This document shows positions 9,808-21,423 of a stretch of 64,000 bases of DNA, piece after piece. Each line of letters opens with the position of its first letter. Positions within the stretch are counted from its first letter, which is position 1. The notes beneath the pieces are model-generated. The model saw nothing but the letters and a program-made list of their open reading frames with translations. It had not been told where the DNA came from and made no database searches. The translations under genes were made by a program, and so were the position numbers. The DNA is from Darksidea phi (Eukaryota; Ascomycota; Dothideomycetes; Pleosporales; Lentitheciaceae). Where the stretch lies: the NCBI GenBank assembly GCA_030770425.1, contig JASJFT010000001.1:124001-188000 (forward strand), given 5' to 3'.

Positions 9808-9951
9808 TACAAGGGGGGCTCATGAACGGGCTGCCCCCCCCGGTCAACTTGGCTGTAGGCCGACATATGATTGGTCAACAGACATCACCTCTCACACAAA
9901 ATCTTAGTGGGACTTGGGGAGGGGGCAGCCCGCACATGAGCCCCCCTTGTA
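9808..9951. mobile_element. MITE-like element, copy B (144 bp, TA-flanked)
   Basis: TA at 9808-9809 and 9950-9951 flank near-perfect inverted repeats of about 32 bases. The left arm starts CAAGGGGGGCTCATGAACGG, and the reverse complement of the right arm starts CAAGGGGGGCTCATGTGCGG. Both continue into GGCTGCCCCC. Only about 75 bp separates the arms and there is no coding capacity. The ends match copy A at 5887-6162. Confidence 0.75.
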
Positions 9952-10418
9952 GGTGATCTGCTCGACTTCGTCTCGCAATGAGGTGCACCGGCTGTCCGAA
10001 CATGGCTCCGCCAAGAGTAGTTGTCCGATTCCGACTCTCGGTACACCAAAACCACCTACAGGCAACAACTGCATGCGCATGTGGATGATTGCTTGTACAT
10101 CGTCAGCCCGAATTTTACCACAACTAGGCGTGGGGGGCCATTCTAGTATGTTATTAATGGCATCTACATCTTCGGGATACCGCGGTAACTGGAGGCGCGA
10201 ATGACCGAATGACCGAATGACCGAATGGCCGATAGAACTTGCACCGCCAACCAATGGGTGATACTGTAAATGAGGAGAAACTGCCACGTTACTCCGCACA
10301 CTCTGCTTGGCGAGCGGCACAAGAGGGCGCAGCTTGCTCCTGCAACGCATTGCAAAAATACGCATATAAACAGCTGCCGCCCAACAACGGTCGAACTCGC
10401 TTCTGCTACAATCGCGCA
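9952..10418. other. Promoter region of the P450 gene, with an 8 bp tandem repeat
   Basis: This non-coding stretch is bounded by the MITE copy B and the P450 start. At about 10199-10230 it holds four near-exact copies of the 8-mer TGACCGAA. Nothing else is recognised. Confidence 0.4.
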
Positions 10419-12231
10419 ATGGAGGAACTTCTTCGATCAACAAGATGGGGCGAACTCATCCGCAGCAAACCACTTGCTGCCGCACTTGGCCTTCTATCCC
10501 ATTATGCCCTGAACAACGGTGAATGGGAACGTAGCTCCCATCTTCTCCTTGTATATTCGTCTGTCGTCTTTGGCGTTCTGGCAGTTGTTGAGTATTTGGT
10601 GGATCCGCAAGCATATTCCATTGCGGCGGCCTTGCAGGTAACCGCAACAGCAGTAGCAGTGTACCTGGGAACACTCATTACGAGCACCCTGATTTACCGT
10701 GCTTTCTTCCACCGCTTGCGAAAGGTATTTCCCTCCAGTGTATTCTGTCCTGTCTACTAATAGTCTAGTATCCTGGACCCTTCGCCGCTCGCCTCTCCAA
10801 ACTCTACGGCCTCAGCCAAGTCGCTCCGAATTACCAATATTACAACCGAGTCGAAGCTCTGCATAAAAAATACAAATCGGATATCATTCGCCTGGGCCCT
10901 CGCGAGCTCAGCATTGTAAACGCGGATGCCGTCCCACTGATCCACGGACCCACGACCAAGTGCCGGAAGTCTTCATGGTACGATGGCTCACAGTTCCTAG
11001 AAGGGGCCTCCTTGCAGACGACACGCTCGAAGCAAGAGCACAAGGACCGTCGCAAGATTTGGGAACGTGCTTTCAACGCCAAAGCCCTGCGGGATTACGA
11101 ACCGCGCTTGAACCGCCATGCCCTCGCCCTGATGGCAAAGCTCAAGGAGTGTGCGCATGAGCCCAAAATCCGCATTTCTAACTGGATCAACTTCTACAGC
11201 TTCGATGTTATGGGAGATGTCGGCTTCAATCGTAGCTTCGGCATGCTGGAAAAGGGTGAGGAAGATGAAGTGATCAAAACTTTGCATGCATCAATGGCAC
11301 CCTTCAGTTATGTTACTCATGCGCCGTGGATTATGGCAATAGTCCTGAGAACTAGTTTTGGAGTCCGGGATATGCTGAAGTTCATGAACTGGAGTAGTGA
11401 GGTGTTGAGGGAGAGGAAGAAGGTACGCTGAATTCTGTTGGTGACGGATTGCTTGCACTAACTAGACGCTAGATAACACCGCAAGAGAACGACATCTTTA
11501 GCCATCTCTTAGACCCTGAAGACGAAGGCATTCCTTTTCATCTCAATGCTGATGCGCGTTTGTTGATCGTTGCCGGAAGGTGCGTAGTCGTCCCTCGATT
11601 TGCTCCAATAGCAGCCTCACTAACGCTACACAGCGACACCACCGCCGCAACATTGACCTGGCTAACCTACGAACTTTGCTCCAACGTATCTGTGCAATCC
11701 AAACTCCGCAAAGTCGTCGACGAAATCGCACCAGAAAAGTCATTCCTGGACGCCGAAGACTTAGCCACCTGCCCCTACCTCGACGGCGTCATACACGAAG
11801 CACTGCGTCTCCATCCCGCTGTACCTAGCGGCGTCCAGCGCGAAACACCACCGGAAGGCATTACGCTCCCGGATCAGCGTTATATCCCTGGCGAAACATT
11901 GATCATGATGCCGATGCACACGCTACAACGCGATGAGCGTTATTTCCCCTCTCCCACAGAATTCAAACCGGAAAGATGGACCGACGAAGCGCCCGAGTTC
12001 ATCAGAGACAAGCGTGCGTTTATGCCATTTGGCACTGGTTTGTACAACTGCATTGGGCAAAAGCTGTCGATAATGGAAATGAGGGTTGTGACGGCGAACC
12101 TTGTTCGCCTATTCGAGATCAGTTTTGCAGGGGATGACCAGGGTGAATCGGTTGTGAAGGGGACAAGGGATTGCTTCACACTGAATGTTGGGCCGTTAGA
12201 TGTCAAGCTGACGCCGAGGAAGGACGAGTGA
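10419..12231 (+). CDS. Cytochrome P450 monooxygenase, multi-helix N-terminus
   Basis: Four exons (10419-10724, 10769-11422, 11473-11579, 11634-12231) join in frame to 554 residues; introns are 44, 50 and 54 nt with GT-AG ends. The N-terminal 100 residues hold several hydrophobic stretches before RKYPGPFAARLS, typical of ER-anchored fungal P450s. The I-helix oxygen-binding region reads AGSDTTAATL across the last splice. The ExxR motif is EALR in VIHEALRLHPAVPSG, the PERF-type motif is FKPERW, and the heme loop is PFGTGLYNCIG with Cys at about residue 495. The usual Arg two residues before that Cys is Tyr here; this variant occurs in a fungal subgroup often annotated as tryprostatin B 6-hydroxylase-like. 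The substrate cannot be told, and no biosynthetic cluster genes adjoin it. Confidence 0.9.
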
Positions 12232-12993
12232 GAAGTCACATACCGTCACCATTGGCAAAGACGGAGGAAGTGATGGGAAGGTCACCAAGGCGTCTAGAAC
12301 GTTTGGCTGCGAGCTAGGAGGACATGTAAGACAATCGAGTGGGAGAAATCGATTCGAGGTCAGCATCTTAGCAATCATGCCAAGCTCGAGCAACAGCCGT
12401 ATATACACACTAGGTATACACTACCTAACACACCGCGCACTTATTAGCGTATCCGTTGCGAATCCGCCCCCTAAACTCCCAAATGGGGGGCAAAGAAAAG
12501 CATTCTACGTTGATCTTCCTTGTCGCTCACGTCAGCAACCCGCTTCTCACTCCTTGTTGGGCTTGTGATGCGCAAAATCATTCCTAATGGAGAATATGCT
12601 GCTAGCACTGCTATAAGTACAGGGGTATCGGTGGGTCCGTGGACAAAAGTGTACCTGTTCTTGGCCAAGAGGACGAAGAAGGCGCCACCGTATGACATCC
12701 AATCGATGTCTTTGATGGAGGGATATGTGAAGATAAGATCGCTAACGGTCTAAGCTATACATATGGCGGACTCGTGTGGTCCACACGAATATCCATGATG
12801 AACACGAAACTAGAGGGGTGTGGATGAGCGCCATGTTGGGTTGAGGCCAACCCATATCTGAGCAAGCGGAACTATCGTTATTCATCAAACACCCATGCAG
12901 TCTGTCGAAAACCCACCGCCGAAAACGCCAAGTGCTATGCATAATAATAGAAAGCCGCCGGTCCCCTTCTCACCCCTCACAGCAACAGCTCCG
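12232..12993. other. Intergenic between convergent genes
   Basis: This holds the 3' ends of the P450 and of the ApsB-like gene. I see no gene or repeat of note. Confidence 0.4.
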
Positions 12994-15900
12994 TCAGTTC
13001 CGCGTGATCCTCAACCTTGAACCACCATGCGTCACACCTACACCCTTCCCACTCCCCCGCCTCATCCCTTCTAGTTTTTGCAAAAGTTGCGCGTGTAACC
13101 TCCTGCTAGTCGCCCATTCCTCACTCAGCTTCTTCATCCTGATAATAGCGATGACGGCGATGGCTGTGGATTTGAGGGTGGGCTTTTTGGCGTGGATGGT
13201 GATGTCGGGCGTGATGCCCATTTCAGAAATGAGGTGAAGGTCTTCTTGGTTGCTACACAAATGTCAGTACAAGTATACAATATGCAAGTGGGGTCTGAAA
13301 AGGGAAGGGTGTACCATTGGTTGTAAACCTCAATGTTCATGAGGAAGAAGCGCTTTTGGTACCCCAGTGCCTCGCGGAATCCTTCGGCGCGCACACACCG
13401 AGCGCGGAGGTATTGGATTTGCTTTGCAAGACCGTTAATCTCCTTTCCATGGCGCTTTTCGAGAGTTTGAGTCTGTGTGTCTAGATGTACTGCTTCTTTT
13501 GTAGCCTTGTTTATGGCGGCATTAGAGGAGGCCACGAGCATGCGGTACTGGCTTTCCTTCTCTCGAATCTGCGACTGGAGATCGCGGATCTGCTGTTCAA
13601 AGGAAGTCTTCTGCTCGCGCTGTGAGGCCTTCGCCTCCGCTGCTAGTTTGCGAAATTGTGATTCCTTTTCTCGCACGCGGGATTCCAAGTCACGGATTCT
13701 GGCGTCCGAGGCAGTCTTCTGGTCTACCTGGGTTGCCTTAGACTGAGATTGAAGCGCCTGGCTTTGACTCTCTTTCTCGCGAAGCATAGCCTCAAGGGTA
13801 GATATTTTCTCCTCGAGCGCTGTCTTCTCGTCGTCAAACTCATCAGCCTGTTCCTGAAGGACATCGATTTCATCCTCAAGATCCTGTTTCTCTCTGTTCG
13901 TCTCGTCTTTTAGCTCCTCCAGTTCGCGCGTACGGTCCCGTAGTTCCGATCGGACGGCAGACAGCTCGTCAAGAAGGCCATCATCCTGCTTTTCCCTCTT
14001 CAACTGGTGCTTTAACTCTTCTAGATCACGTGTGCGATCACGTAGCTCAGACCGAGCTTTAGACAAGTCGTTAAGCAAGCCGTCATCCTGCTTCTCCCTC
14101 TCTATTCGATCTTTGAGCTGTTCTAGGTCGTGCGAACGGTCGCGTAGCTCAGATTGAGCTTTGGAAAGGTCATCAAGCAAACTGTCACGCTCGCGTGTAA
14201 CCTTGTGTAGTGCTTCGATCTGGGTACGCTCGTAATCGCGGTCTTTCTGACTGAGTGCTCTTCGGAGTTGCTGCACTTGCTGTTCGTATGCGAACGTCTC
14301 CTGTTGTAAACGCGTAACCTGTTGCAGGGCGTTTTGAAGTTGTCTGCGGTGATCGTCAAGCTCGTCCGCTTTAGCTTCGGCGTCATCCATCCTTGTCTGT
14401 AGCAACTGTATCTCAACGTTCTTCTCGCGAGTGAGATCGACGACCTTCTGGCGGGCATCTTGCGCAGCCTGCTGAGCAAGCTGGACTTGATTGTCTCCCT
14501 TCGACTCAGCCAGCTGCAGCCGTTCCCGAAGCGCATCAAGCTCCGTCTGATTTTCGGACCTCAACCCCTGCACCTGCCGTTCGAGTGTTTTGATTTCTCT
14601 GTCTTTTTCTCTTTCGAGACATCGTAGTCGCTCGTCGAGAACGGAGATTTCGTGTCGCTTCTGGTCTTCTACTTCGCCGAGCTGCTTCTCGGCTTCGTCG
14701 AGCTGTTGCTCTAGTTCGCGCAGTTCTTGGTCCTTGCTCTCGGATGCCAAGTCAAGCTTGTCGTGTAGAGCGTCAATTTCGGCATCTTTCGAGCGAGTAA
14801 GTGACTGGAGTTGCTCTTCTAAATCTTCAAGCTTCTCAGCGTACTCTTCGATCTGGCGCTGCCTCTCTTCGACGTCTGCGCCCTTGGAGTGGCTAAGTGA
14901 GTGGATTTGCGATTCCAAATGCTCAATCTTGTCTGCCTGTTCTTCGATGTACCGCTCCTTCTCTTCAATCGTTGCGCCTTTAGACTCCTCTAGCGACCGC
15001 AGCTGCACTTCTAGGCTCTTGATCTTCTGTGCCTGCTCATCGAGTTGATGGTCCCTCGCTCCGATGTCTTCCTCCTTAGATTGCTCTAGTGAACGAAGTT
15101 GAGCTTCCAAGTTACTAATTCTCTGCGCTTGTTCCTCCAACTGTCGTTCCTTTCCCCGCATATCGGCATTGTCCGAGCCTTGCGTCTTGAGCTCCTCTTC
15201 TAAGCGCTCAATCTTCTCTTCATATTCGTCCAGTTGCCGGTCCCTGTCCGCAAGGTCCGCCTGCGCATTCTCTAGCTCTGCGCTGAGCTTCTCTAACTCG
15301 TCCTCATTGCCCCGCGCCTCTTCTAGTTTGTCCTCTAGTCGCTCGAGCTCGGCAGCGCGTTCTTCGGCCAGGCGCCGCAGCTCATCCATTTCCTCGCGCA
15401 TGTCTTCGTCGGCATGTCGCCTCTTGACCTTGTCGGCATAGTCGCGCAGCTGTTGTCGGTATGTCTCAAGCTCCCTTTCGGCCGTCTTGAGGTTCTTGGA
15501 GTACTTCTGCAGGTCGCGCGTCATCTGCACCTTCTCCGACTTGAGGGTGATGTTTTCCTCCATGGCGTCCCTATTCCATTCAGGCCCCATCTTCTGCAGG
15601 TTTTCTTCGAGGAAGTGGATCTTGAGTTTGAGGCCGAAGTTCTCTTTGTCGATTTGCTCGAGGCGCTAGCCATGTGTTAGCGCATGGATTGCGATGGGAC
15701 GGGGCGCGCACTTACGGCTTCCTGTTCTCGTAACGTAAGCACATTGCCATTCCCGTTGTCCAACTCGCCCTCTGCCCTCCGCGGCAGGGCCATGGGCGTG
15801 CTCATTGCGCTCGAGTCGGCGGCTTGAGGTACCGGCGTCCTAGCCATGCTAGACTCGCCGAAAGAGCTTGACTGCACGTCCATAGTGCTGACCTCTGGCA

Positions 15901-16189
15901 GCGGCGTTGCGCCAACTTTGAAGCCTGCCTTAAGGCCGATCGGAGTCGTGAGGCCGTTGGCCTGCCGCGTCCGATTCGTGACCGCGCTCTTCATCAATGG
16001 CGTAAATTCAACCTTTGCGGCGGAGTTTCGTCGGGCGGCGACTAGGTTGCGAGGAGTGCGCTGCTTGTTGAAGAGGTTGTCGCGGCCGGCGGGAGCTTGA
16101 AAGGAACCCTCTATCGACATGTCGGGTTGCTGGAAATGCGTCGTATCATGGCGGTCGGTGCCAGGCGAACTCAGATAGTTGTAAGCCAT
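12994..16189 (-). CDS. apsB: ApsB/Mto1-like microtubule-organising coiled-coil protein
   Basis: Exons 16189-15716, 15665-13315 and 13252-12994 give 1027 residues; introns are 50 and 62 nt, GT-AG. The start is the ATG of MAYNYLSSPG; a longer frame upstream opens only with GTG. Residues 1-158 are low complexity. Residues 159-235 begin with RLEQIDKENFGLKLKIHFLEENL, the centrosomin N-terminal motif (Cnn_1N) that recruits gamma-tubulin complexes. A long coiled coil follows, with two internal repeat series (about four 32-residue units and three 34-residue units). Near residues 905-940 the segment QYLRARCVRAEGFREALGYQKR matches the PACT/Mto1 targeting region. Known relatives nucleate cytoplasmic microtubules at septa and the spindle pole body outer plaque (A. 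nidulans ApsB, S. pombe Mto1). The role is transferred by family. Confidence 0.9.
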
Positions 16190-16606
16190 GGTACGGATGT
16201 CTTCTGTTAACACATGGGCGAAAAGGATAGGGTAATGTGATAATGGGTAGACTGTTGTTCGCGTTGTTTACAATTTCCCTTCTAGTGTTAGCGCGGCGGG
16301 AAGCTTCTGCACGAACCACCATAACCCCCTCGCGCGTCACCAGCCACTCCAACGCGTCCACCCCCAGCACAAACAATTCTCCGAAGCTACAACGTCAGCA
16401 GAACCTCGCAGCATCCGCGGGGCCGTCTCTGATGCTTAGAACGATTTTGCGAGCGGTCTCGGTTCCAGAAAGAAGTCACGAGACCGAAGTAGACCATCTG
16501 AAGACTTTTCATCTCAACTGACCGCACTTCTGTCATAGCCCACCACTCATACTCCGGACTTTCCGCTTGTAGCATAGCCTATCGTGTCTCCCATGTTTTT
16601 TCCGGA
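16190..16606. promoter_or_regulatory. Shared divergent promoter, ApsB-like and ecdysoneless genes
   Basis: The 417 bp separating two divergently transcribed genes must hold both promoters and 5' leaders. No clear TATA box is seen on either side. Confidence 0.5.
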
Positions 16607-18475
16607 ATGGACGATTCCCAGGATGACTTCAAATGGTTTGGCGAAGGGTTTGATGGCTTCCCAAAGAGGCTACCAGATGATGTCGTAGAATACATCATCT
16701 TCGTTATCGACCCCAAGCTCTCCGACACCCAGACAAGAGAACGTCTTCAAGCATTTCAACGCGCCCTGGCTGGTTTAGAGAAGAAATTCTTGAAAGAGTA
16801 CATCTGGCAGCGCGACTCCATCAAGCTCGATCTGATCCGCGAAGAAGGCCGATGGCTACTCAAAGGCGCGACCAACTACGGCGACAGTGTGGCTGACGAG
16901 TGGCTGATCGTGTACCTGTTACGCGAGTTAAGCAAAGAGTTCAAGGACGCATGGATGCGAATATACGACACCGATGGCGAGTTCCTACTAATCGAGGCAG
17001 CCAATGCGCTTCCGCAGTGGCTGAACCCAGAAGTGGCGGAGAATAGGGTGTGGATCCATAACCATCGACTGCTAATTGTACCTCTTTCGAAAGATGAAGT
17101 TGCAGGGCCGCTGGAGCAAGCTGAAGCGCTCTCGGTCATATACGAAACGCCTGCGCGACTACAGTACTATCCGAAGATTGAAAAGGAAGCATTCCATCGT
17201 TTGAATGGATACCCGATGGCTATATCGGAGAATCAGCACCACGCGACCGTGCCGCTGCCTCGGAAGGTGGCTCATATACTTCACATTAATCCGTCATACA
17301 TCGCTTCAGCTGTCGAAGCCTTCTACCTACGGGACCCAATCTCGCTCCGCCTCCTTCTTCCAGACAAGTCCCAATCTCCACTTCGCTTCGCACCTGAAGA
17401 TTTTGTGGATGTGAGCGTGAGATTCACAAAAGTCCTTTATGCGCAACTTCTCGGCCAGCATTGGGAGCCAGCTGGACCCTTCGAAAAAGCCCTAGAGCAA
17501 CTCCGCAAGGATGGCAAATCACCAGAGAGAGCCGAGATCGGTATCAAAGTCACTGCAGGACTCGAGATGCTGCTTAGACATAAGATTTACGCGGACAAAA
17601 AGGCCGTGCGCGAGATCAGTCTACTATTGGAGGATCTTGAATCCGGCGACGACGCACTCCCTACTGATGCCGAGATTGCCGCATGGCCGAAGCGTGAGGA
17701 TGACGAAGGCTGGCTCAACATTGACTTCTCCGAGTTCGAGCGCGAACTAGCTGGGAAAGGCAGAAGCGCAGGGTTCGGCGACAAGGCTGCACAGGAAAAC
17801 TTGAAGAAGATGGTAGAGCGCTTTAACGCCTTCATGAATGATGAGGATGCCGATATAGACGGTGCTAGCGGGTTAGACCCGATGGACATGGATAATGATT
17901 CTGATGCCGAGAATCGCGATTGGGAAGACCCGGAGAACTCAGATACAGACGCAAGCCAAGCAGCCGGAGAGGAAGTAGAAGATGACGAAAACGCCGATGC
18001 TGAATATGCTGAATACGAGAAAGCCTATGAAAAGTACATGACCCTCTCCGCCGCCGAAAAAGCGCTACTTACCGATGAAGCGCGCTCCCTTGCCCTCGCC
18101 GAAGAAGCCGAACGTGAAGAGGACGAGGAAATCAAGGAGCTTTCCGAAATGATGGAAGCAGAGCTATTCGGACACGGAGCGTTAGATCTAAACCTCAGAG
18201 GCAAGCAAAAGGAGGGACAAAAAGGCATCACTACATCGAAGGGAAAGGGGAAGGCTAAGCTAAACAAGATACAAGAAGAGGCGGAGAGTGATGATGAGGA
18301 AGTGCTGGATGAGGATTACAATCTTGCAGAGAACATGCTTAAGGCGTTTAAAGGGCAAGTAGGCATGGCAGGTCCAGCAGGAAACCTCATGGGTCTGATG
18401 GGCGTGCAATTCCCACCTGATTCTGACGACGAGCAGAAGGGCAGCAAAGGGAAAGGAAAAGCACCGATGCAATGA
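16607..18475 (+). CDS. Ecdysoneless / SGT1 (suppressor of GCR2) family protein
   Basis: This is a single exon of 622 residues from an ATG. The first 400 residues carry the family signature: YIIFVIDPKLSDTQTRERLQAFQRAL near the start, then DSVADEWLIVYLLRELSKEF, DTDGEFLLIEAANALPQWLNPE and RVWIHNHRLLIVP. These match the SGT1/ecdysoneless domain (Pfam SGT1). The rest is acidic, with DMDNDSDAE, EEDEEIKELSEMMEAEL and a closing basic GKGKGKAP tail. In S. pombe and animals, ecdysoneless proteins take part in pre-mRNA splicing (via Prp8/U5) and in transcription; the original yeast link was to glycolytic gene expression. The acidic C-terminal half is typical of the family. Confidence 0.9.
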   Translation: MDDSQDDFKWFGEGFDGFPKRLPDDVVEYIIFVIDPKLSDTQTRERLQAFQRALAGLEKKFLKEYIWQRDSIKLDLIREEGRWLLKGATNYGDSVADEWLIVYLLRELSKEFKDAWMRIYDTDGEFLLIEAANALPQWLNPEVAENRVWIHNHRLLIVPLSKDEVAGPLEQAEALSVIYETPARLQYYPKIEKEAFHRLNGYPMAISENQHHATVPLPRKVAHILHINPSYIASAVEAFYLRDPISLRLLLPDKSQSPLRFAPEDFVDVSVRFTKVLYAQLLGQHWEPAGPFEKALEQLRKDGKSPERAEIGIKVTAGLEMLLRHKIYADKKAVREISLLLEDLESGDDALPTDAEIAAWPKREDDEGWLNIDFSEFERELAGKGRSAGFGDKAAQENLKKMVERFNAFMNDEDADIDGASGLDPMDMDNDSDAENRDWEDPENSDTDASQAAGEEVEDDENADAEYAEYEKAYEKYMTLSAAEKALLTDEARSLALAEEAEREEDEEIKELSEMMEAELFGHGALDLNLRGKQKEGQKGITTSKGKGKAKLNKIQEEAESDDEEVLDEDYNLAENMLKAFKGQVGMAGPAGNLMGLMGVQFPPDSDDEQKGSKGKGKAPMQ

Positions 18476-21423
18476 TTAGGATTATCCCTCGCGAACTATG
18501 CAGTGAGAAGACGACTGGCTCGATCAGCCGATTTTTCTACGCGTGTCCGATATACCGCCCTACGGCAGGCAGCGAAAAAGGCCAAATTTCGTTGTCTACC
18601 CCAAGGAACAGTCGCTAAGCCTTGACAACCCGTCCAATTCATATACAAAAACTACCAACCAAATTTTCTGGAAGAACACCAATCACCAGCGTATATAATA
18701 ATATACACTCTTGATTTCTTCTAATACCCCAATTTTGCTGTCGATACGCGCCCTATTACACTCCAGTCACTTTACTATTCCCCTTCCACATTTGTCCGTT
18801 TCCATGCACTCTCCCTCGACCTGAAACTTCATGTCCCCTTCTCACCGCCTCCAGAAGTGCCTGTTTGCGAAACCGATTCAGTATTTTGCGACTGAGATTG
18901 GGTCCGTATCTGCTGCCGCTGTGCATGCTGCCGCTGTGCATTCTGTGCGCCTAGTTGCGGCCAAGAGGTGGGTAGTCGGGGGACTTGGAATGGTGCTGTT
19001 ATTTGGTATCTTGATGGCATTTCAGGTGATGATGTGGAATAGTCTGAATGGAGTGTCGGTGTTGTATCCCTATTTAAGGGGAGAGCGAGTCGAAGGAGGG
19101 TTAGGAGGTCGGTTACAAAGGATATGTTCGTGGGCTGGGATTAACGAACTTTGACAAGCTAGACCAGAGAATATGAACTAGGCTGTTGACGTCAAAGAGA
19201 CCATATAGCTGATTGATATTTATGAATCGTATCCCTTGATGCTAGGGGCAGAGGGGGCGAAGAAGTGGTTGCTGAATACATTCAGCCTTTGGGAAGGATA
19301 AAGCCCCTGAATGTACGCAACTAGAATTTACACCCAAGCTCTTTTTTGGCGCGCCGGTTGCCAAATCGGGCAGCTCGCGCGGGAAGTAGATGCGATTTTA
19401 AGGCTATAGGCCAATCATCATTGTCGGCTGTCCCGTTCCCTAGGGTTGGTAAGCGACCTTTGTGGCGAGTCTCAACTCTCGCGCGTTGGAGTGTTTGCAT
19501 TTGGGTGTTTAGCATGTGAAGACCGAAGTTAAGTGCTTTGCAGCAGCTGGAGCGCCGAGGACCCGGGCCCTTTCTCTATTTGATAAGGGGAGGCTGCATT
19601 ATAGATTTTATGCGTTTCTTTGAAGAATAGAATAATACTGTTGCAGCTATGCTGCTATACTACCGTGCGGGCATGGAAGCGATGAATGCTTCTTGGGGCG
19701 CTCGGATCTTAGTACGCTTGCCGTAATGACTTGCCGTTCCGTCAACGCTTTTGGGTGGCGTACAGTTTAGCATTCCCTTTATACTATGTAAATGTGGTTA
19801 GCGCTTATCTCTAGGTTTAGAAATGGGTAGTGTCTATGACTGCTGTATGCTCCAAGTCTGCCGCACTTTGGTCGGACCTGAACGCTGTGACATGGATCGT
19901 CTCCAACAATTTTGGAGGTCTACGCGCGCCTTCTAAATTTATAGTATATATCTATTGTATTCCACGCATCGCGGTTCCCCTTCGCTCTACTTGCGCGTTG
20001 GCGATCACGTTAATTTAGGGAAGCATCCAGACAAATTATTTCGGACATGACCGATGATGAAAGGCGTGCAGAATAACCTGTGTGCATATAAAAGTTGCTG
20101 AAGACTTGCTGCCAAATTCTAGGTCAACCCTTAGGAACATGGAATGGGATGTCGCGCGGACGCGGTTGCTCCTTTATAAAGCGCCTTATCTATGTGTGCT
20201 TGATTGAATAAATGGTATGTTCATTTTGAGTGCATTTGTTGCCTCTTCGTCGCGAAAACACAACAGATGTTAAGCCATAATGACTAACTCTGAATTACAA
20301 ATATTCCTGTCTCGCTTAGAGGGTTTTCTCCTTCTTCTCTAGAGCATAACCTTGCACTATATCAGGACAGCATAGGCAAGAAGCTAAAGACACCACGGCT
20401 CTCCGGCTATACTATTTGGGGACAAGGTTACTATTTCAAGTCCTGGATGTTGCCCGTGAGAACTTGTAGCCATGCTAGAATATAGACATAACAGAGTTTT
20501 GGCTTAGTATAAACCGATTTGTAGACCCCTAGCGGATTGTTCTGTTCATAAATAGCCGAATTTTACTTATGTGTATGTCACGTTCGGATGGTGGAGTATT
20601 TTATCCTGTACACACGGCATGTTTGCAACTAATGGAAGAAGCTAAGATAAAGGACGTCGCTCCAACTCAGGCATTTGAATATGACAGTGTCCGAGCCAGA
20701 CTTGTAGCTCTTATAAGCCTCTCATTCTCTTGAGGCCGTGGATGGCATTCTCCCACTCGTCCAGCGAACCATTGGGATGTTTTGTGCCATTATAAGTGTG
20801 TGTGAAAGCGTTAAGTCCTTTGTTCAGATTTTAACTCTAATGAAACCTTATTACTTTTAAAACTCGTGTCACCGGAAGAGTAGAGTGAGTTAGAATATAA
20901 GACCGGTCATCAGAGCAGAGCCGATGATGGTAATAAGATGAAATACTATACAGCAAGCCTTCATCTTAAAGGACGGAACTTCTTTTCGAGAACAACTAGG
21001 CATTATGTTCGAGGTTTGGTTGTGACGGCCTGGTAAGAGTCAAGTCACACACTCTTTGCCAACATGACGCCCAACGGCCATCGTGATCTGAAAAACCGGC
21101 AAACCTAAGGCAATACAAAGCTGATTTCCATGCCATTCAGAATTTCACTCCTTTCTGTGCATACTTAACCACGTCAGCCTCAGCTTTGTCGTCTTCCCCG
21201 TTCAGATGTTGCTCTGCAGATTATCTCTCTCGGTTCGGGGTTGCGATTTGCACCCTACGACCGGCAACTGCATTCACCACGATCGCTCTCAATGTTATTT
21301 AGCATACCAAGATATGGACTTATCTCTATATGACCTTGGAACTTAATAAGCACTGTACCCACTATATTCATTATTAAACGACTTTGGCTGCTCTCGGATA
21401 GACCACCCCTCTATATACACACC
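18476..21423. other. Long intergenic region (2.9 kb), no supported gene
   Basis: No frame has recognisable domains, and the longest (about 100 codons near 18831-19154 on the plus strand, with a competing frame on the minus strand) is not convincing. A perfect 15 bp direct repeat, TGCTGCCGCTGTGCA, occurs at 18911-18925 and 18926-18940. The final 30 bases (CTATATACAC near 21411) look like the TATA region of the next gene. Confidence 0.4.

Noticed and set aside
9347..9907. A 186-codon plus-strand frame before the P450 gene
   Set aside because: It starts at TTG, with the first ATG only at 9449. It has no domain, and its last part is made of the MITE-like inverted repeat of copy B.
18829..19020. 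63-codon Gln/Ser-rich minus-strand frame with a good ATG context
   Set aside because: It is too short and low in complexity to call. A plus-strand frame with a membrane-like segment overlaps it, and nothing distinguishes the two.
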